A stretch of 24,866 nucleotides of DNA from an uncultured Prevotella sp. (GCA_900555035.1 USJX01000042.1:1-24866); one strand, 5' to 3'. Shown: positions 15,208 through 23,288, counted from the first letter of the stretch. Notes: generated from the sequence alone by a model not told the origin. Program-made: numbers and translations.

Positions 15208-15429
15208 TTACTTTGTCTGGAAGCACACTCTGCCTTTCCTGCGAAGTTGCAGCACAAGGTGATACTCCTTGTTCAAGTCTGCCAGCTTCTGTAGTTTCTG
15301 CCGGGTGTCCTCCGTGTTCTCCATCAGAGAAGCGTAAATCAGATTTCCGACTTGTCTTCCCTCGTTAACGTCAAAAGCCTTGAAGCCTTTGCATCCGTCA
15401 AACTTTGCATATACGATGTGCCAATCCAT
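15208..15429 (-). CDS. Hypothetical small protein
   Basis: 73 residues from the ATG at 15429. A GTG two codons upstream is the alternative start, but AAAGG sits at a better distance from the ATG. The protein runs DWHIVYAKFDGCKGFKAFD, then a helix MENTEDTRQKLQKLADLN and a basic strand end (LVLQLRRKGRVCF). It resembles a compact alpha/beta fold of unknown family. It starts 11 bp after the stop of the 54-residue gene, so both are co-transcribed. Confidence 0.65.
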   Translation of the reverse strand: MDWHIVYAKFDGCKGFKAFDVNEGRQVGNLIYASLMENTEDTRQKLQKLADLNKEYHLVLQLRRKGRVCFQTK

Positions 15430-15440
15430 ATTCACCTTTA

Positions 15441-15605
15441 TTAGTCTACAAATTCAAATTCATCCCTATAGCAGGTTATTTCTGCTCCACTGCCTAATAC
15501 GATGCAGGTGTACTGATAGCCATGATAGCCACCGTCTATGCTATCCAAATCCACGCTGATGTCCCAATATCCACGATAGGGAACAAATAGCCTTGCGTAT
15601 CTCAT
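15441..15605 (-). CDS. Small acidic protein, 54 residues
   Basis: The ATG at 15605 is preceded by a strong AAGGAGG ribosome-binding site, unusual for this window, which supports real translation. The protein is Tyr/Asp-rich (RGYWDISVDLDSIDGGYHGY) and ends in the acidic EFEFVD. It has no membrane segment or known motif. It lies 18 bp downstream of the first SSB gene's stop and 11 bp before the next small gene. Function unknown. Confidence 0.65.
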   Translation of the reverse strand: MRYARLFVPYRGYWDISVDLDSIDGGYHGYQYTCIVLGSGAEITCYRDEFEFVD

Positions 15606-15623
15606 TGCATCCTCCTTTCTTCG

Positions 15624-16046
15624 TTAGAATGGCATGTCCTTCTCGTCAGGTGCTGGAGCGTCCAGCGGTGGCTGGGGTGTGTTCTTCGCCTTAGCTCCTT
15701 TCTTGGCAGCCTTCTTCGGGTTGTCGTTCTGCTCCTCTTTCTTCCCTGCATTGACGAAAGCGATGCTGTCCGCATTGATGGAGATTTGTGTGTGGCTCTC
15801 GCCTTGGCGGTCTTTCCACTGGGATGTGGAGATAGTTCCCTCTACGAGAATGAGCCTGCCCTTGGTGAGGTATTCAGCCAGACGGACATGGTTCTCTCGG
15901 CTGCTGCGTACCCTTACCCATGTAGTGATGTTCTGACCTTTGGAGTAATCATCAACGGCTATGTCAACCGCCATGAATGTTCCGTGCGTTCCTGTGATGA
16001 CTTGGCAATCCTTGCCGATGCGTCCGATAGTGTGCGTGTAAAGCAT
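15624..16046 (-). CDS. ssb: Single-stranded DNA-binding protein (SSB)
   Basis: 140 residues. The OB-fold region (1-105) has the SSB order: GRIGKDCQV near the N-terminus, a central TTWVRVRSS strand, AEYLTKGRLILVEGTI, then a TSQWKDRQGESHT strand pair. The tail is Lys/Pro-rich and ends DEKDMPF, the acidic tip that recruits repair and replication proteins in bacterial SSBs. It is the second of two SSB-like genes in tandem on the minus strand, 96 bp after the first. It likely coats single-stranded transfer or replication intermediates. Confidence 0.9.
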   Translation of the reverse strand: MLYTHTIGRIGKDCQVITGTHGTFMAVDIAVDDYSKGQNITTWVRVRSSRENHVRLAEYLTKGRLILVEGTISTSQWKDRQGESHTQISINADSIAFVNAGKKEEQNDNPKKAAKKGAKAKNTPQPPLDAPAPDEKDMPF

Positions 16047-16142
16047 AATCTAAAATGTTTGATGATGAATAAACGAATGAAATCTAACTCTTTTCTTTTC
16101 CCTTTATTCAGGAAATCTGCTTTGCAGAGGGAAGAAGAAGGC

Positions 16143-16526
16143 TCACATGGCCTTCTTCTTTGAAGTTTTCTTCTTCTCCGCAGGAGTCTCTTCCTCCTTG
16201 TCGGGAGTCTCATAGAACTTGGTGGCTACCAGCAGCACTCGCTGATGCTTGACACCTTCCTGATCGCTCCATTCCTCAGGCTTGAAGTAACCTTCCACGG
16301 TGAGCATTGCACCCTTGGTGAGCTTGTCGAATGATTCGGCGTTCTCGTTCTTACGCCATGCTTCCACGTTGATGAAAGCCGATACGCGGTTGTTTTCCTC
16401 GCCGTTCTTCTCGTTACGGCCGATAGCCAGTGAGAAACGTGCTACTGAAGCGGTTGTGAACTGACGGATTTCTGCATCCTTACCTACGAAACCTGTTACT
16501 GCGAAATTGTTCTCGATCTTTTTCAT
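16143..16526 (-). CDS. SSB-like OB-fold protein without an acidic tip
   Basis: 127 residues. The OB fold is recognisable from GFVGKDAEIRQF, VARFSLAIGRNEK, INVEAWRKNE, LTKGAMLTVEGYFKPEEW and a closing strand pair. The tail is charged and ends in lysines (EKKKTSKKKAM) with no DxPF acidic tip, so it probably does not recruit the usual SSB partners. It is the first gene of the minus-strand operon. A paralogue of the 140-residue SSB next to it. It may have a mobile-element-specific role, such as coating transferred strands. Confidence 0.85.
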   Translation of the reverse strand: MKKIENNFAVTGFVGKDAEIRQFTTASVARFSLAIGRNEKNGEENNRVSAFINVEAWRKNENAESFDKLTKGAMLTVEGYFKPEEWSDQEGVKHQRVLLVATKFYETPDKEEETPAEKKKTSKKKAM

Positions 16527-17158
16527 TGTTTTGAATTTTTAGAAGTGAAACATTTATTTTTTACGTTGCTATCAGAGTTGGCAAGGGAAGTATGTGAATG
16601 CAAGGAATTACCGAATTATTTCACCCTTGGGCCAGAAAAGTTTTTATTGGCTGGGACAGACAGCAAAAAGTTTTTGAAAAAATTCAGGGAATAAGGCACC
16701 TGGTACTTGCAGAATACGGCTTGCACTAACTTTGCGACGGAAAAAGTAATTGTACTCGCTTCGCCCGGAAAAGTCATCAATGAGGAAGTCGGAATAAGAA
16801 CAATTCAGTGACAGATACGATAAGGAGGATGCCCGACAGGACAACGCTCAGACAAAGTAAGTCTTGGCCATCGGACGGAGAAGAATATGCGAGGGGTGCC
16901 GTATCATTCCGCTATAAGTAGGAAGCATGCAGAACGATGAATGTCCATTGACAGGTAAAGGGGCTTTGCCGTGGAATGTAATAAATGAAGGAATGGGAAA
17001 GAGATTGAGAATGTAGTATAAGCAGCCTGTAAGGTATCAGGATATGGACTACGACAGGGATGGAAAGGAGGAATTCGGAATGATAGAAGAAGGGAAAGTG
17101 AGCCTTCATTCTTGAATGATAAAAAAGAATGGTTGTGTATGTGTGAGAACAATAAAAA
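16527..17158. other. About 630 bp without a clear gene, with a + strand promoter-like block
   Basis: No domain-bearing open frame on either strand. A 30-codon frame from 16830 (ATG directly after AAGGAGG, spacing too short) and a 29-codon frame from 16927 are the only candidates; I do not call them. A + strand promoter-like sequence lies at 16706-16734, facing away from the SSB operon. The stretch could encode an RNA or be remnant DNA. Confidence 0.4.
16706..16734 (+). promoter_or_regulatory. Promoter-like block reading into a gene-free stretch
   Basis: TAACTTTG (16727-16734) fits the Bacteroidales -7 consensus, and CTTGCAG (16706-16712) supplies a TTG 17 bp upstream. No gene follows for several hundred bp. 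A similar pair, CTTGCAG then TAACTTCG, lies at 13783-13813, in the same orientation and also in a gene-free stretch. Confidence 0.5.
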
Positions 17159-17185
17159 AAAGGTGCTTGTGAATTAAGCACCTTT
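17159..17185 (-). terminator. Intrinsic terminator of the regulator gene
   Basis: Arms AAAGGTGCTT (17159-17168) and AAGCACCTTT (17176-17185) form a perfect 10-bp stem with a 7-nt loop. On the minus strand it is followed by a long T-run (the A-tract at 17153-17161 on the given strand), as expected of a Rho-independent terminator for the gene ending at 17281. Confidence 0.8.
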
Positions 17186-17280
17186 CTTGGGGTTATGAAA
17201 ATCCGAAGTCTTTATTTACGCATTAGTGTCAATCTTTGTAGTTGCAAAAGCCAAGGAAATTACAGGTGGTTATTTGCTCA

Positions 17281-17697
17281 TTATTTTGAGGAAGACTGAG
17301 CCTTCAAAGCCTCAATATAATCGGTCTTTGCTTGTATCAAGTCGTCCTTGGCTTTCAGGGCTTCGTCTTTAGCCTTTAGGGTCTCTTTCAGGCTTTCGAC
17401 CTCTTTGCGAAGAGAGTCATTCTCGATAAGGAGGTTGTTGCTGAGAGAGACATTGCCAATGTAGTTGTTGTTACCATTGACATTGTTCGTTGCGAATGAA
17501 TTGCCCAGCCTGAAATAATCCAGCGGCATATGAAAGAAGTCGGCCAAAGTTTCAAGTTTGGAGAGGCTGATGTCCTTCGTGCGCCTGAAATAATTCATGG
17601 TCTGTTTGCTGTTTTTGAAAAGAAGAGAGCAGAGGTTCTGCTGTTGCTCTTTTGAGAGACTCGCGTAGAGATTATCTACCAGATCAATGTTAAGCAT
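17281..17697 (-). CDS. HTH regulator with C-terminal coiled coil
   Basis: 138 residues from the ATG at 17697; a TTG three codons upstream is less likely. The N-terminal half has an XRE-like helix-turn-helix, with QTMNYFRRTKDISLSKLE as turn and recognition helix followed by TLADFFHMPLDYF. After an Asn-rich hinge (around 75-87) comes a heptad-patterned coiled coil (about 92-135, with repeated LKAKDEALKAKDD), suited to oligomerisation. The gene is divergent from the primase-ParA genes across a 167-bp region with two palindromic sites, so it probably controls them and itself. It has its own strong terminator. Confidence 0.75.
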   Translation of the reverse strand: MLNIDLVDNLYASLSKEQQQNLCSLLFKNSKQTMNYFRRTKDISLSKLETLADFFHMPLDYFRLGNSFATNNVNGNNNYIGNVSLSNNLLIENDSLRKEVESLKETLKAKDEALKAKDDLIQAKTDYIEALKAQSSSK

Positions 17698-17741
17698 AAA
17701 TGACAAATCTTACATTTAATATGTTAATATGTTCTAATATC

Positions 17742-17794
17742 CTCAATAAATTGAGCGTATTATTTTTCTATTTCAATATTTTGAGCTAAATTTG
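17742..17794 (+). promoter_or_regulatory. Divergent control region with two operator-like sites and a + strand -7 box
   Basis: CTCAAT-AA-ATTGAG (17742-17755) is a perfect palindrome, and a related TCAATATTTTGAG (17773-17785) follows. TAAATTTG (17787-17794) fits the -7 consensus for the + strand genes, with only a weak T-rich -33 element. The second site abuts this box, so binding there would block it. Repeated TTAATATGT-type AT-rich words occur just to the left. Confidence 0.6.
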
Positions 17795-17864
17795 CGTGCA
17801 AAATTACGCATTATTCTTGAATTAACAAAGTAAATTGGAAGATTTAACACAATATAATGAGCAA

Positions 17865-18092
17865 ATGACGCAAAAAGATATTGCTGCATATTATGAGCAG
17901 TTGACACGCGGTGAGAAAGGTCGTTTTACGGCATTCATCAGTTTACGTCTTGGTGGTTCGCCACATTCTTGGCAGCACAGACTGTTGTGTGTTGCCAGAA
18001 ATACCGCTATTCGCCCTTTGTCCCCCGTTATTATCAGGGAGCTGGGCAGTATCATCAAGACTAACTGCTGGAGAGCGGAGTTTGCTGAATGA
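17865..18092 (+). CDS. Small HTH-like protein preceding the primase gene
   Basis: 75 residues from the ATG at 17865. An in-frame TTG at 17835 would add ten residues. The sequence has helices YYEQLTRGEKGRFTAFISLR and a basic middle (HSWQHRLLCVARNTAIRP), then LSPVIIRELGSII. This matches the helix lengths of a small HTH domain with a sequence-divergent turn. It is first in the + strand run and ends 15 bp before the primase. It may regulate replication or copy number. No family is assigned. Confidence 0.6.
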   Translation: MTQKDIAAYYEQLTRGEKGRFTAFISLRLGGSPHSWQHRLLCVARNTAIRPLSPVIIRELGSIIKTNCWRAEFAE

Positions 18093-18107
18093 TTCGGCTT
18101 CTTCTCA

Positions 18108-21100
18108 ATGAAATTTGATATGATAAAAGAAAAATACATAGATACCATCAAGTCAAGGGTTGACATCAGCCAGCTTGTGATGGACTTATGTCCAGGCACT
18201 TCACTACTGAATGCCGGAAAGAATCGCAAGAAATGCTGTTGCGTTTTCCATAGCGAGAAGACACCTTCTTTGATGTTGGATCTCTCGCTGAACATGTTTA
18301 AGTGTTTCGGCTGCGGCAAGGGTGGCGACATCATTAGTTTTGTCCAGGAGCTGAAAGGCTTTGACTTCGTGGAAGCCGTAAAGTTTCTGTTGAAAACATA
18401 TTGTCCTGATGTTGATACCAGTGACCTTTATTCCAAACAGACAGATGAGGAGATAGAAGCCGAACACCATAGGGAGAGCCTTTTTATCTGCAATAAGTTC
18501 GCCTATGACTTCTTCAGACAACAATATGAGGCAGATTGCGAAGAGTCGGCCCGATGTCGCTTGTATGCAGAAGACCGCTGGGAACGGGAGTTCTGCAAGA
18601 CGCTGGGACTGGGTTATGCACCCTTAAAAGGAAACCAGTTCCTTGCTTTTGCCAGGAAACAGGGGCTGAAAACAGAATTGTTGTTAGAGCTAGGTTTGAT
18701 AGCACAAGAAGAAGACCATCCAGACCATTATTATGATTTTTACCGTGGTCGGCTGATGATACCACAGCGTGACCGATATGGTCGTATTGTGACGTTTACC
18801 GCCAGGTCGCTGAATCCTCAGGCTACAAACAAATACCTCAATGGCAAGGACAGTCCCATCTACAAAAAATCGCTGAGCATCTTTGGCATAGATGTTGCCT
18901 TGAAAGCGGCTCGGCAGTCAGGTAAGGTCTATCTTGTCGAAGGAGCGCCCGATGTGATGCGACTGCAATCATTGGGCATTCCCAATGTCGTAGCCTCCTT
19001 GGGCGGTGCATGGTCAAAAGAACAGTTGAACACCTTCTGTAGGTTCGGCTGTTCGTTGTGTTTTATCCCTGATGCCGATGTACCGAAAGAAGGGGAACGG
19101 TTCGGAAAGGGCGAACAGTTCGTCTTCAAGAATGGCCGACTTGCCACAGAGCTTGGCTTCCAGGTGTCAGTGAGGGAAATCCCTACGGATGGGAAGGTCA
19201 AACAGGATGCCGACTCCTATATCACCAGCATGGACCAATGGGAAACCCTGACGGAGAAAGACTTTATCCTTTGGTATGCCGACAAGCACTATGACTTGGA
19301 TGGCACCAATGATGACCAGCTGAAGACCATCAGTGAAGTCTGTGACCTGTTGGTATATGTCCAGAGCGATGTCATGCAAGCCTCTTTGCTTGGTGACCTG
19401 AAAGGCAAGTTCAGAAAGGCCGCTGTCTGGAAGACTGCCCTTGCCGACGCTGCAAGGCGGCTTCAGGAGCAGAAACATCGTCAGGCCATGCAGAAGAATG
19501 ACGAGCTGGAGGGCTACCGTTTCTATCGTCGTGGTCGCCATTATTACGACCTTGACCAACAGGGACGGGAACGGGACTGGACTAACTTCGTCATCCATCC
19601 GCTGTTCCTAATCGCTGATGATAAGTCGCCAACCCGTATCTTTGAGTTGGAGAATGAGAGTGGCATCCGCAAAACCATTGAGCTGCGCCAGATGGATGTC
19701 ACAAAACTCGATCGTTTCAAAGACCAGATTGAGGGCAAGGGAAATTTCCGTTTCTTTGAGAAGCAGGAAAAATACGAGCTGCTGAAAGCCTTCATGTATG
19801 AAAAGACTGAGGAAGCCCTTCGTGTCCCTCAGATGGGCTGGAACAACATCGGTGAAAAGGGTTTCTATGCTTTCTGCAATGGTATTGTCTATGGTGGCAA
19901 GTGGCAACCGGTCGACGAATATGGCATCATCCGTCTTGACACCGAGAATTTCTACTTGCCAGCCATGTCTAAGATCCATAAGTCGAACCGCACGGGGTTT
20001 GTCAACGAACGTCGTTTTATGCACAAGCCAAATATGGATATATCTCTGGAGCGGTATTTTTCGCTTATAGTCGAGCTTTATGGTGACAATGGGGTGGTGG
20101 CGCTTTGCTTTTATATGGCCTCCCTGTTCCGTGACATCATCATCGACAGTACGCGCTCTTTTCCTTTGCTGAATATCTACGGTAAGAAAGGCACGGGAAA
20201 GACGGAGTTTGCCATAAGCATCATCAGCATGTTTCAGCGCAACCCGGAGGTCAGTAATTTGGAGAGCACGACTTACTATGCAATGGGTGACAAGTGCGCG
20301 GAGGTCAGCAACATGATTGTCCACTTCGATGAATACAAGAACTCTCTCAGCCATAAGCACATTGACTTTCTTAAAGGTATCTATGACAATGCCGGACGCT
20401 CTAAACGCAGTGCAGATGGTGAGCGAAGGGAAAGTACCAATGTTGATTGTGGAGTGATACTGACAGGCCAGGAGATGCCGACCGCCGATGCTGCGCTGTT
20501 CTCCCGTGTCCTTTTCCTGGAATCCCAACGAAGTGAGCGTACTAAAGAGGAAACGGATAAATTTCACAAGCTCATTCAACTTCGTAATGCCTGTCCGACA
20601 AACATAACTGTTGAGCTGTTGCATTTCCGTGATAACTTTGAGACCCGATGGCAAAAGGCTTGGGAACGGGCACTGAACGAAATCAAGGATGAGGTTGATT
20701 ATAATGTTATCGGTGAGCGTTTCATCAACAACTGGGCAATGATGCTGGCCACCTTCTATACACTGGAACCATTTGTCAAAGGACTGCCTTTCAATGCAAA
20801 GAGAGTCAAGGATATATGTCTTCGAGGTCTTGAATATCAATTCTCGCTTTGCAACAGTACTGATGAGATAAGTATGTTCTGGTCTATGTTCTCCAAGTCT
20901 CGTCAGTTGGGTGACATCAAGGAAGGTCAGGACTATAAGATCAGTTATGTCGGTAGCCTGAAGGTAAGCCAGAAAAAATCTCCACCTAAGACCATCGATT
21001 TCGGGAAGGACACCTACGTTCTCTTTGTCCGCGAGAAGATTTGTCTTGCCAAAGCCAATATACAGGCAAAGCGTGAGGGTAAGCAGATGATACCCGACGA

Positions 21101-21380
21101 GTCTCTGTTGTCATACCTGACCAGTACCTCGGAGTATCTTGGTAAGACCCACTCAGCCCTGAAGTTCTATGTCTATGATGAGACTGGCAATCCCGTCCGT
21201 AAGACCAATGAGAACGGCATTTGTGAGTTGTTCTATGACCAGGAGCGTGTCCTTGCCTTTGACTATGAAAGCATCTGTGCCAATTATGACATCGACCTGC
21301 GCACGATGAAAGAACGTGTTGGCAGGTCTTTTCCTGAAAACCAATCATCCAACCCAATAGAATATGAACCAACAGAATAG
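18108..21380 (+). CDS. DNA primase (CHC2 zinc finger, Toprim) fused to a P-loop ATPase/helicase-like domain
   Basis: 1090 residues. The N-terminus carries a CHC2-type zinc-binding site (C45-x2-H48 ... C66-x2-C69, with the FHSEKTPS and FGCGKGGD flanks). The Toprim catalytic core has E278 in LVEGAPD and D322-A-D324. About 300 residues of linker and an unrecognised domain follow. A P-loop GKKGTGKT is at 692-699 with the Walker B-like HFDE ending at 742. Together these describe a primase fused to an AAA-type ATPase. Such fusions replicate plasmids or prime the transferred strand. The last codons overlap the next gene by 17 bp. The start has a second ATG four codons later, and neither has a strong ribosome-binding site. 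Confidence 0.9.
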   Translation: MKFDMIKEKYIDTIKSRVDISQLVMDLCPGTSLLNAGKNRKKCCCVFHSEKTPSLMLDLSLNMFKCFGCGKGGDIISFVQELKGFDFVEAVKFLLKTYCPDVDTSDLYSKQTDEEIEAEHHRESLFICNKFAYDFFRQQYEADCEESARCRLYAEDRWEREFCKTLGLGYAPLKGNQFLAFARKQGLKTELLLELGLIAQEEDHPDHYYDFYRGRLMIPQRDRYGRIVTFTARSLNPQATNKYLNGKDSPIYKKSLSIFGIDVALKAARQSGKVYLVEGAPDVMRLQSLGIPNVVASLGGAWSKEQLNTFCRFGCSLCFIPDADVPKEGERFGKGEQFVFKNGRLATELGFQVSVREIPTDGKVKQDADSYITSMDQWETLTEKDFILWYADKHYDLDGTNDDQLKTISEVCDLLVYVQSDVMQASLLGDLKGKFRKAAVWKTALADAARRLQEQKHRQAMQKNDELEGYRFYRRGRHYYDLDQQGRERDWTNFVIHPLFLIADDKSPTRIFELENESGIRKTIELRQMDVTKLDRFKDQIEGKGNFRFFEKQEKYELLKAFMYEKTEEALRVPQMGWNNIGEKGFYAFCNGIVYGGKWQPVDEYGIIRLDTENFYLPAMSKIHKSNRTGFVNERRFMHKPNMDISLERYFSLIVELYGDNGVVALCFYMASLFRDIIIDSTRSFPLLNIYGKKGTGKTEFAISIISMFQRNPEVSNLESTTYYAMGDKCAEVSNMIVHFDEYKNSLSHKHIDFLKGIYDNAGRSKRSADGERRESTNVDCGVILTGQEMPTADAALFSRVLFLESQRSERTKEETDKFHKLIQLRNACPTNITVELLHFRDNFETRWQKAWERALNEIKDEVDYNVIGERFINNWAMMLATFYTLEPFVKGLPFNAKRVKDICLRGLEYQFSLCNSTDEISMFWSMFSKSRQLGDIKEGQDYKISYVGSLKVSQKKSPPKTIDFGKDTYVLFVREKICLAKANIQAKREGKQMIPDESLLSYLTSTSEYLGKTHSALKFYVYDETGNPVRKTNENGICELFYDQERVLAFDYESICANYDIDLRTMKERVGRSFPENQSSNPIEYEPTE

Positions 21381-21945
21381 TCCATTTCCATTGTTCTTCA
21401 CCCTGGAAAGAGTGGAGAACGGCTATATTCTGACTGCCAAGGAGAATACCGGCAGTCTGTCACAGGAACCGAAGTTCCGCAAGGAAGTCGTTGCTGAAGA
21501 CAAAATCAGTTCCCGTGTCGGTCAGTTGCTTAATCTTGAAGCCATGACGAAGGAACGTCCGCTGTTATTCCATGTTGAAGCAGTCAATGAAGGAACGTAC
21601 AAGACGGAGGGCGATGTTCCGGCTGATCATGTGATGGAAGCCAAGCTTGCCTTTGTCCATATCAAGTCTAAGAACATACCTGCGGACACTGTATTAGTGT
21701 TGCAACTCACAGACACCCATTCGATTGAGGTCTGTGGTGACAAGGCAGAGAAGTTGGCGAAGGATAATGGCATCAGTATCACCCGTACTGGTGGTATTCC
21801 AGTACTTCGCTTGCCAGACAACAAGGACGGTAAGAAGCTGCTTGCCTCTTTTTGCAATCGTCCCCAGTTGCTTACCACTACTCAGAAGGAAATCCTCCAG
21901 TGGTACAATGAGCATAAGGTCGTTATGGAATCCAAAGCCAAATAG
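21364..21945 (+). CDS. Hypothetical protein between primase and ParA
   Basis: 193 residues, soluble, no recognised domain. Its start overlaps the primase end by 17 bp, so it is translated from the same message. Notable blocks are FFTLERVENGYILTAKE near the N-terminus, a region of alternating strands at 60-130 and a C-terminal helix TTQKEILQWYNEHK. The overlap with the primase and the 23-bp gap to ParA suggest a role in replication or partition. No catalytic motif is visible. Confidence 0.75.
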   Translation: MNQQNSPFPLFFTLERVENGYILTAKENTGSLSQEPKFRKEVVAEDKISSRVGQLLNLEAMTKERPLLFHVEAVNEGTYKTEGDVPADHVMEAKLAFVHIKSKNIPADTVLVLQLTDTHSIEVCGDKAEKLAKDNGISITRTGGIPVLRLPDNKDGKKLLASFCNRPQLLTTTQKEILQWYNEHKVVMESKAK

Positions 21946-21968
21946 AAGATTATAATTGTATATATCGT

Positions 21969-22751
21969 ATGAAATCCAGAATTATCGCTGTTGCCAACCA
22001 TAAGGGAGGCGTTGGCAAAACCACTACTACCAGCAGCCTTGGCAGTATTCTTGCCAGCAAGGGCTATAAGGTCTTGCTTGTTGACCTCGATGCACAGGCC
22101 AACCTTACAACTTCGCTTGTGTCTTTCAGTGACGGAGCCACCATTTATGAAGCCATGATGGGAAAAGTTGAAACACTCCCAACTGTCATACTTCATGACC
22201 ATTTGCATCTTATCCCTGCCTCTCTCACACTTGCCATGGCTGATGTCGAGCTGTCATCTGCCATTGCAAGGGAACGTATCTTGTCAGATCTTCTCATTAA
22301 GAGTAAAGCCGTAGAAACCTATGACTTTATCCTTTTTGACTGTCCACCCTCGTTGGGACTGATGACACTCAATGCCTTTACCGCATCCACTGATATTCTT
22401 ATTCCGCTGGTCGCTGAGGTGCTGCCGTTCAAGGGGCTGACCATGATTAACGATTTTATCAAGATGGTACATGCCCGGCTCAATCCCCAAGCCCATGTCA
22501 GTGGCATCCTTATCACCCGTTGGGAGGCCAGCAACCTCTCCAAAGGCATTGAGAACAACCTGCGTCAGGCATTGGGGGACACCGTGTTCCGCACGAAGAT
22601 ACGTAAGAATGTCCGGCTGGCAGAAGCCCCGTTGGAGAATGCCAACATTGTTGACTATGACCCAAGAAGCAATGGCGCAAAGGATTACCTGAGTTTTGCC
22701 GAGGAGTTCCTTGAAAGGATGCTCCAGGAAGGAAAGGGGGCAGTATTATGA
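21969..22751 (+). CDS. parA: ParA/Soj-family partition ATPase
   Basis: 260 residues, the usual length. The deviant Walker A motif HKGGVGKTTT (11-20) has the signature lysine at 12, and LLVDLDAQANLTTSL follows at about residue 37 (switch I region). The Walker B-like strand ILFDCPPSLG and the ILIPLVAEVLPFKGL segment complete the fold. ParA proteins segregate plasmids or elements by ATP-dependent patterning on the nucleoid. The stop overlaps the partner gene's ATG as ATGA. In Bacteroidales conjugative elements a ParA gene of this kind (TraA in CTnDOT) commonly begins the transfer-associated block. Confidence 0.93.
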   Translation: MKSRIIAVANHKGGVGKTTTTSSLGSILASKGYKVLLVDLDAQANLTTSLVSFSDGATIYEAMMGKVETLPTVILHDHLHLIPASLTLAMADVELSSAIARERILSDLLIKSKAVETYDFILFDCPPSLGLMTLNAFTASTDILIPLVAEVLPFKGLTMINDFIKMVHARLNPQAHVSGILITRWEASNLSKGIENNLRQALGDTVFRTKIRKNVRLAEAPLENANIVDYDPRSNGAKDYLSFAEEFLERMLQEGKGAVL

Positions 22752-23077
22752 ATAACAAGAATCTTGATGCACTTTTTACAGGATTGACAGGAACGCAAAT
22801 CTCCCCGGCTTCTGAGCTGCCTCCAAATCAGGAACCCAATGTCAGGGTAAAGAATCTCGACACAGAGAGGGAATTGAGTGAAGAAGTCTCGGAAGAGCGC
22901 TTCTGTACTATTGTCCAGTCCGACATTCTCCGAAAGATACGTATTATCGCCAAACGTGAAGGTTTGCAGATTAAGGAAGTTGTCAATGCTGCTTTTGGAA
23001 AGGCCATCAAAAGTTACGAGCGGAAAAATGGCCCGGTAGATGGGCGAATGAAAGGGGATGCCAAGAATCTCTTCTGA
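22748..23077 (+). CDS. Partition partner or TraB/DUF3408-like protein, ribbon-helix-helix type C-terminus
   Basis: 109 residues. The first half is polar and probably disordered. The C-terminal half, with FCTIVQSDILRKIRIIAKRE followed by EVVNAAFGKAIKSYE, fits the strand-helix-helix arrangement of small ribbon-helix-helix DNA-binding proteins. Its ATG overlaps the parA stop by 4 bp, so it should be made in a fixed ratio with ParA and bind a centromere-like site. In Bacteroidales elements the corresponding position is occupied by DUF3408 proteins. A terminator follows 25 bp after its stop. Confidence 0.7.
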   Translation: MNNKNLDALFTGLTGTQISPASELPPNQEPNVRVKNLDTERELSEEVSEERFCTIVQSDILRKIRIIAKREGLQIKEVVNAAFGKAIKSYERKNGPVDGRMKGDAKNLF

Positions 23078-23102
23078 AAAATCACTATAGATATATAGAA
23101 TG

Positions 23103-23138
23103 AACGGTAGGCTGCGAATGTGGAGTCTGCCGTTTTTT
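23103..23138 (+). terminator. Rho-independent terminator after the parA operon
   Basis: Arms AACGGTAGGCT (23103-23113) and AGTCTGCCGTT (23124-23134) pair along 11 bp with two G-T pairs and a 10-nt loop, followed by a run of T (23133-23138). Confidence 0.85.
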
Positions 23139-23180
23139 GTGCTTTGTCAGAGTGCTTGAAAAGCTCTTGTCGTTTATATG

Positions 23181-23212
23181 TTGGTTCTACTTGATTTCGT
23201 GGTTAGAACCAA
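23181..23212. promoter_or_regulatory. Inverted repeat upstream of the transfer operon
   Basis: TTGGTTCTA (23181-23189) and TAGAACCAA (23204-23212) are perfect inverted arms around a 14-nt spacer, with no T-tract. It lies between the parA-operon terminator and the transfer genes. An operator controlling transfer is plausible. A TAATTTTG -7-type box follows at 23281-23288, about 40 bp before the first transfer gene. Confidence 0.55.
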
Positions 23213-23280
23213 TTCATTTATTTACCCCAAAATATTGCGGTATCTTCTCTATATTTTACGATGGAGGGGGATAATCACTC

Positions 23281-23288
23281 TAATTTTG
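23281..23288 (+). promoter_or_regulatory. Putative -7 box of the transfer operon
   Basis: TAATTTTG fits the Bacteroidales -7 consensus and is 41 bp before the chosen ATG at 23330. The -33 region is only T-rich (about 23254-23258) and poorly spaced, so the promoter may be weak or need an activator. Confidence 0.45.

Noticed and set aside
19608..20840. 410-codon minus-strand frame
   Set aside because: It is fully antisense to the primase gene, whose motifs are unmistakable; the long open frame reflects codon bias of the + strand gene.
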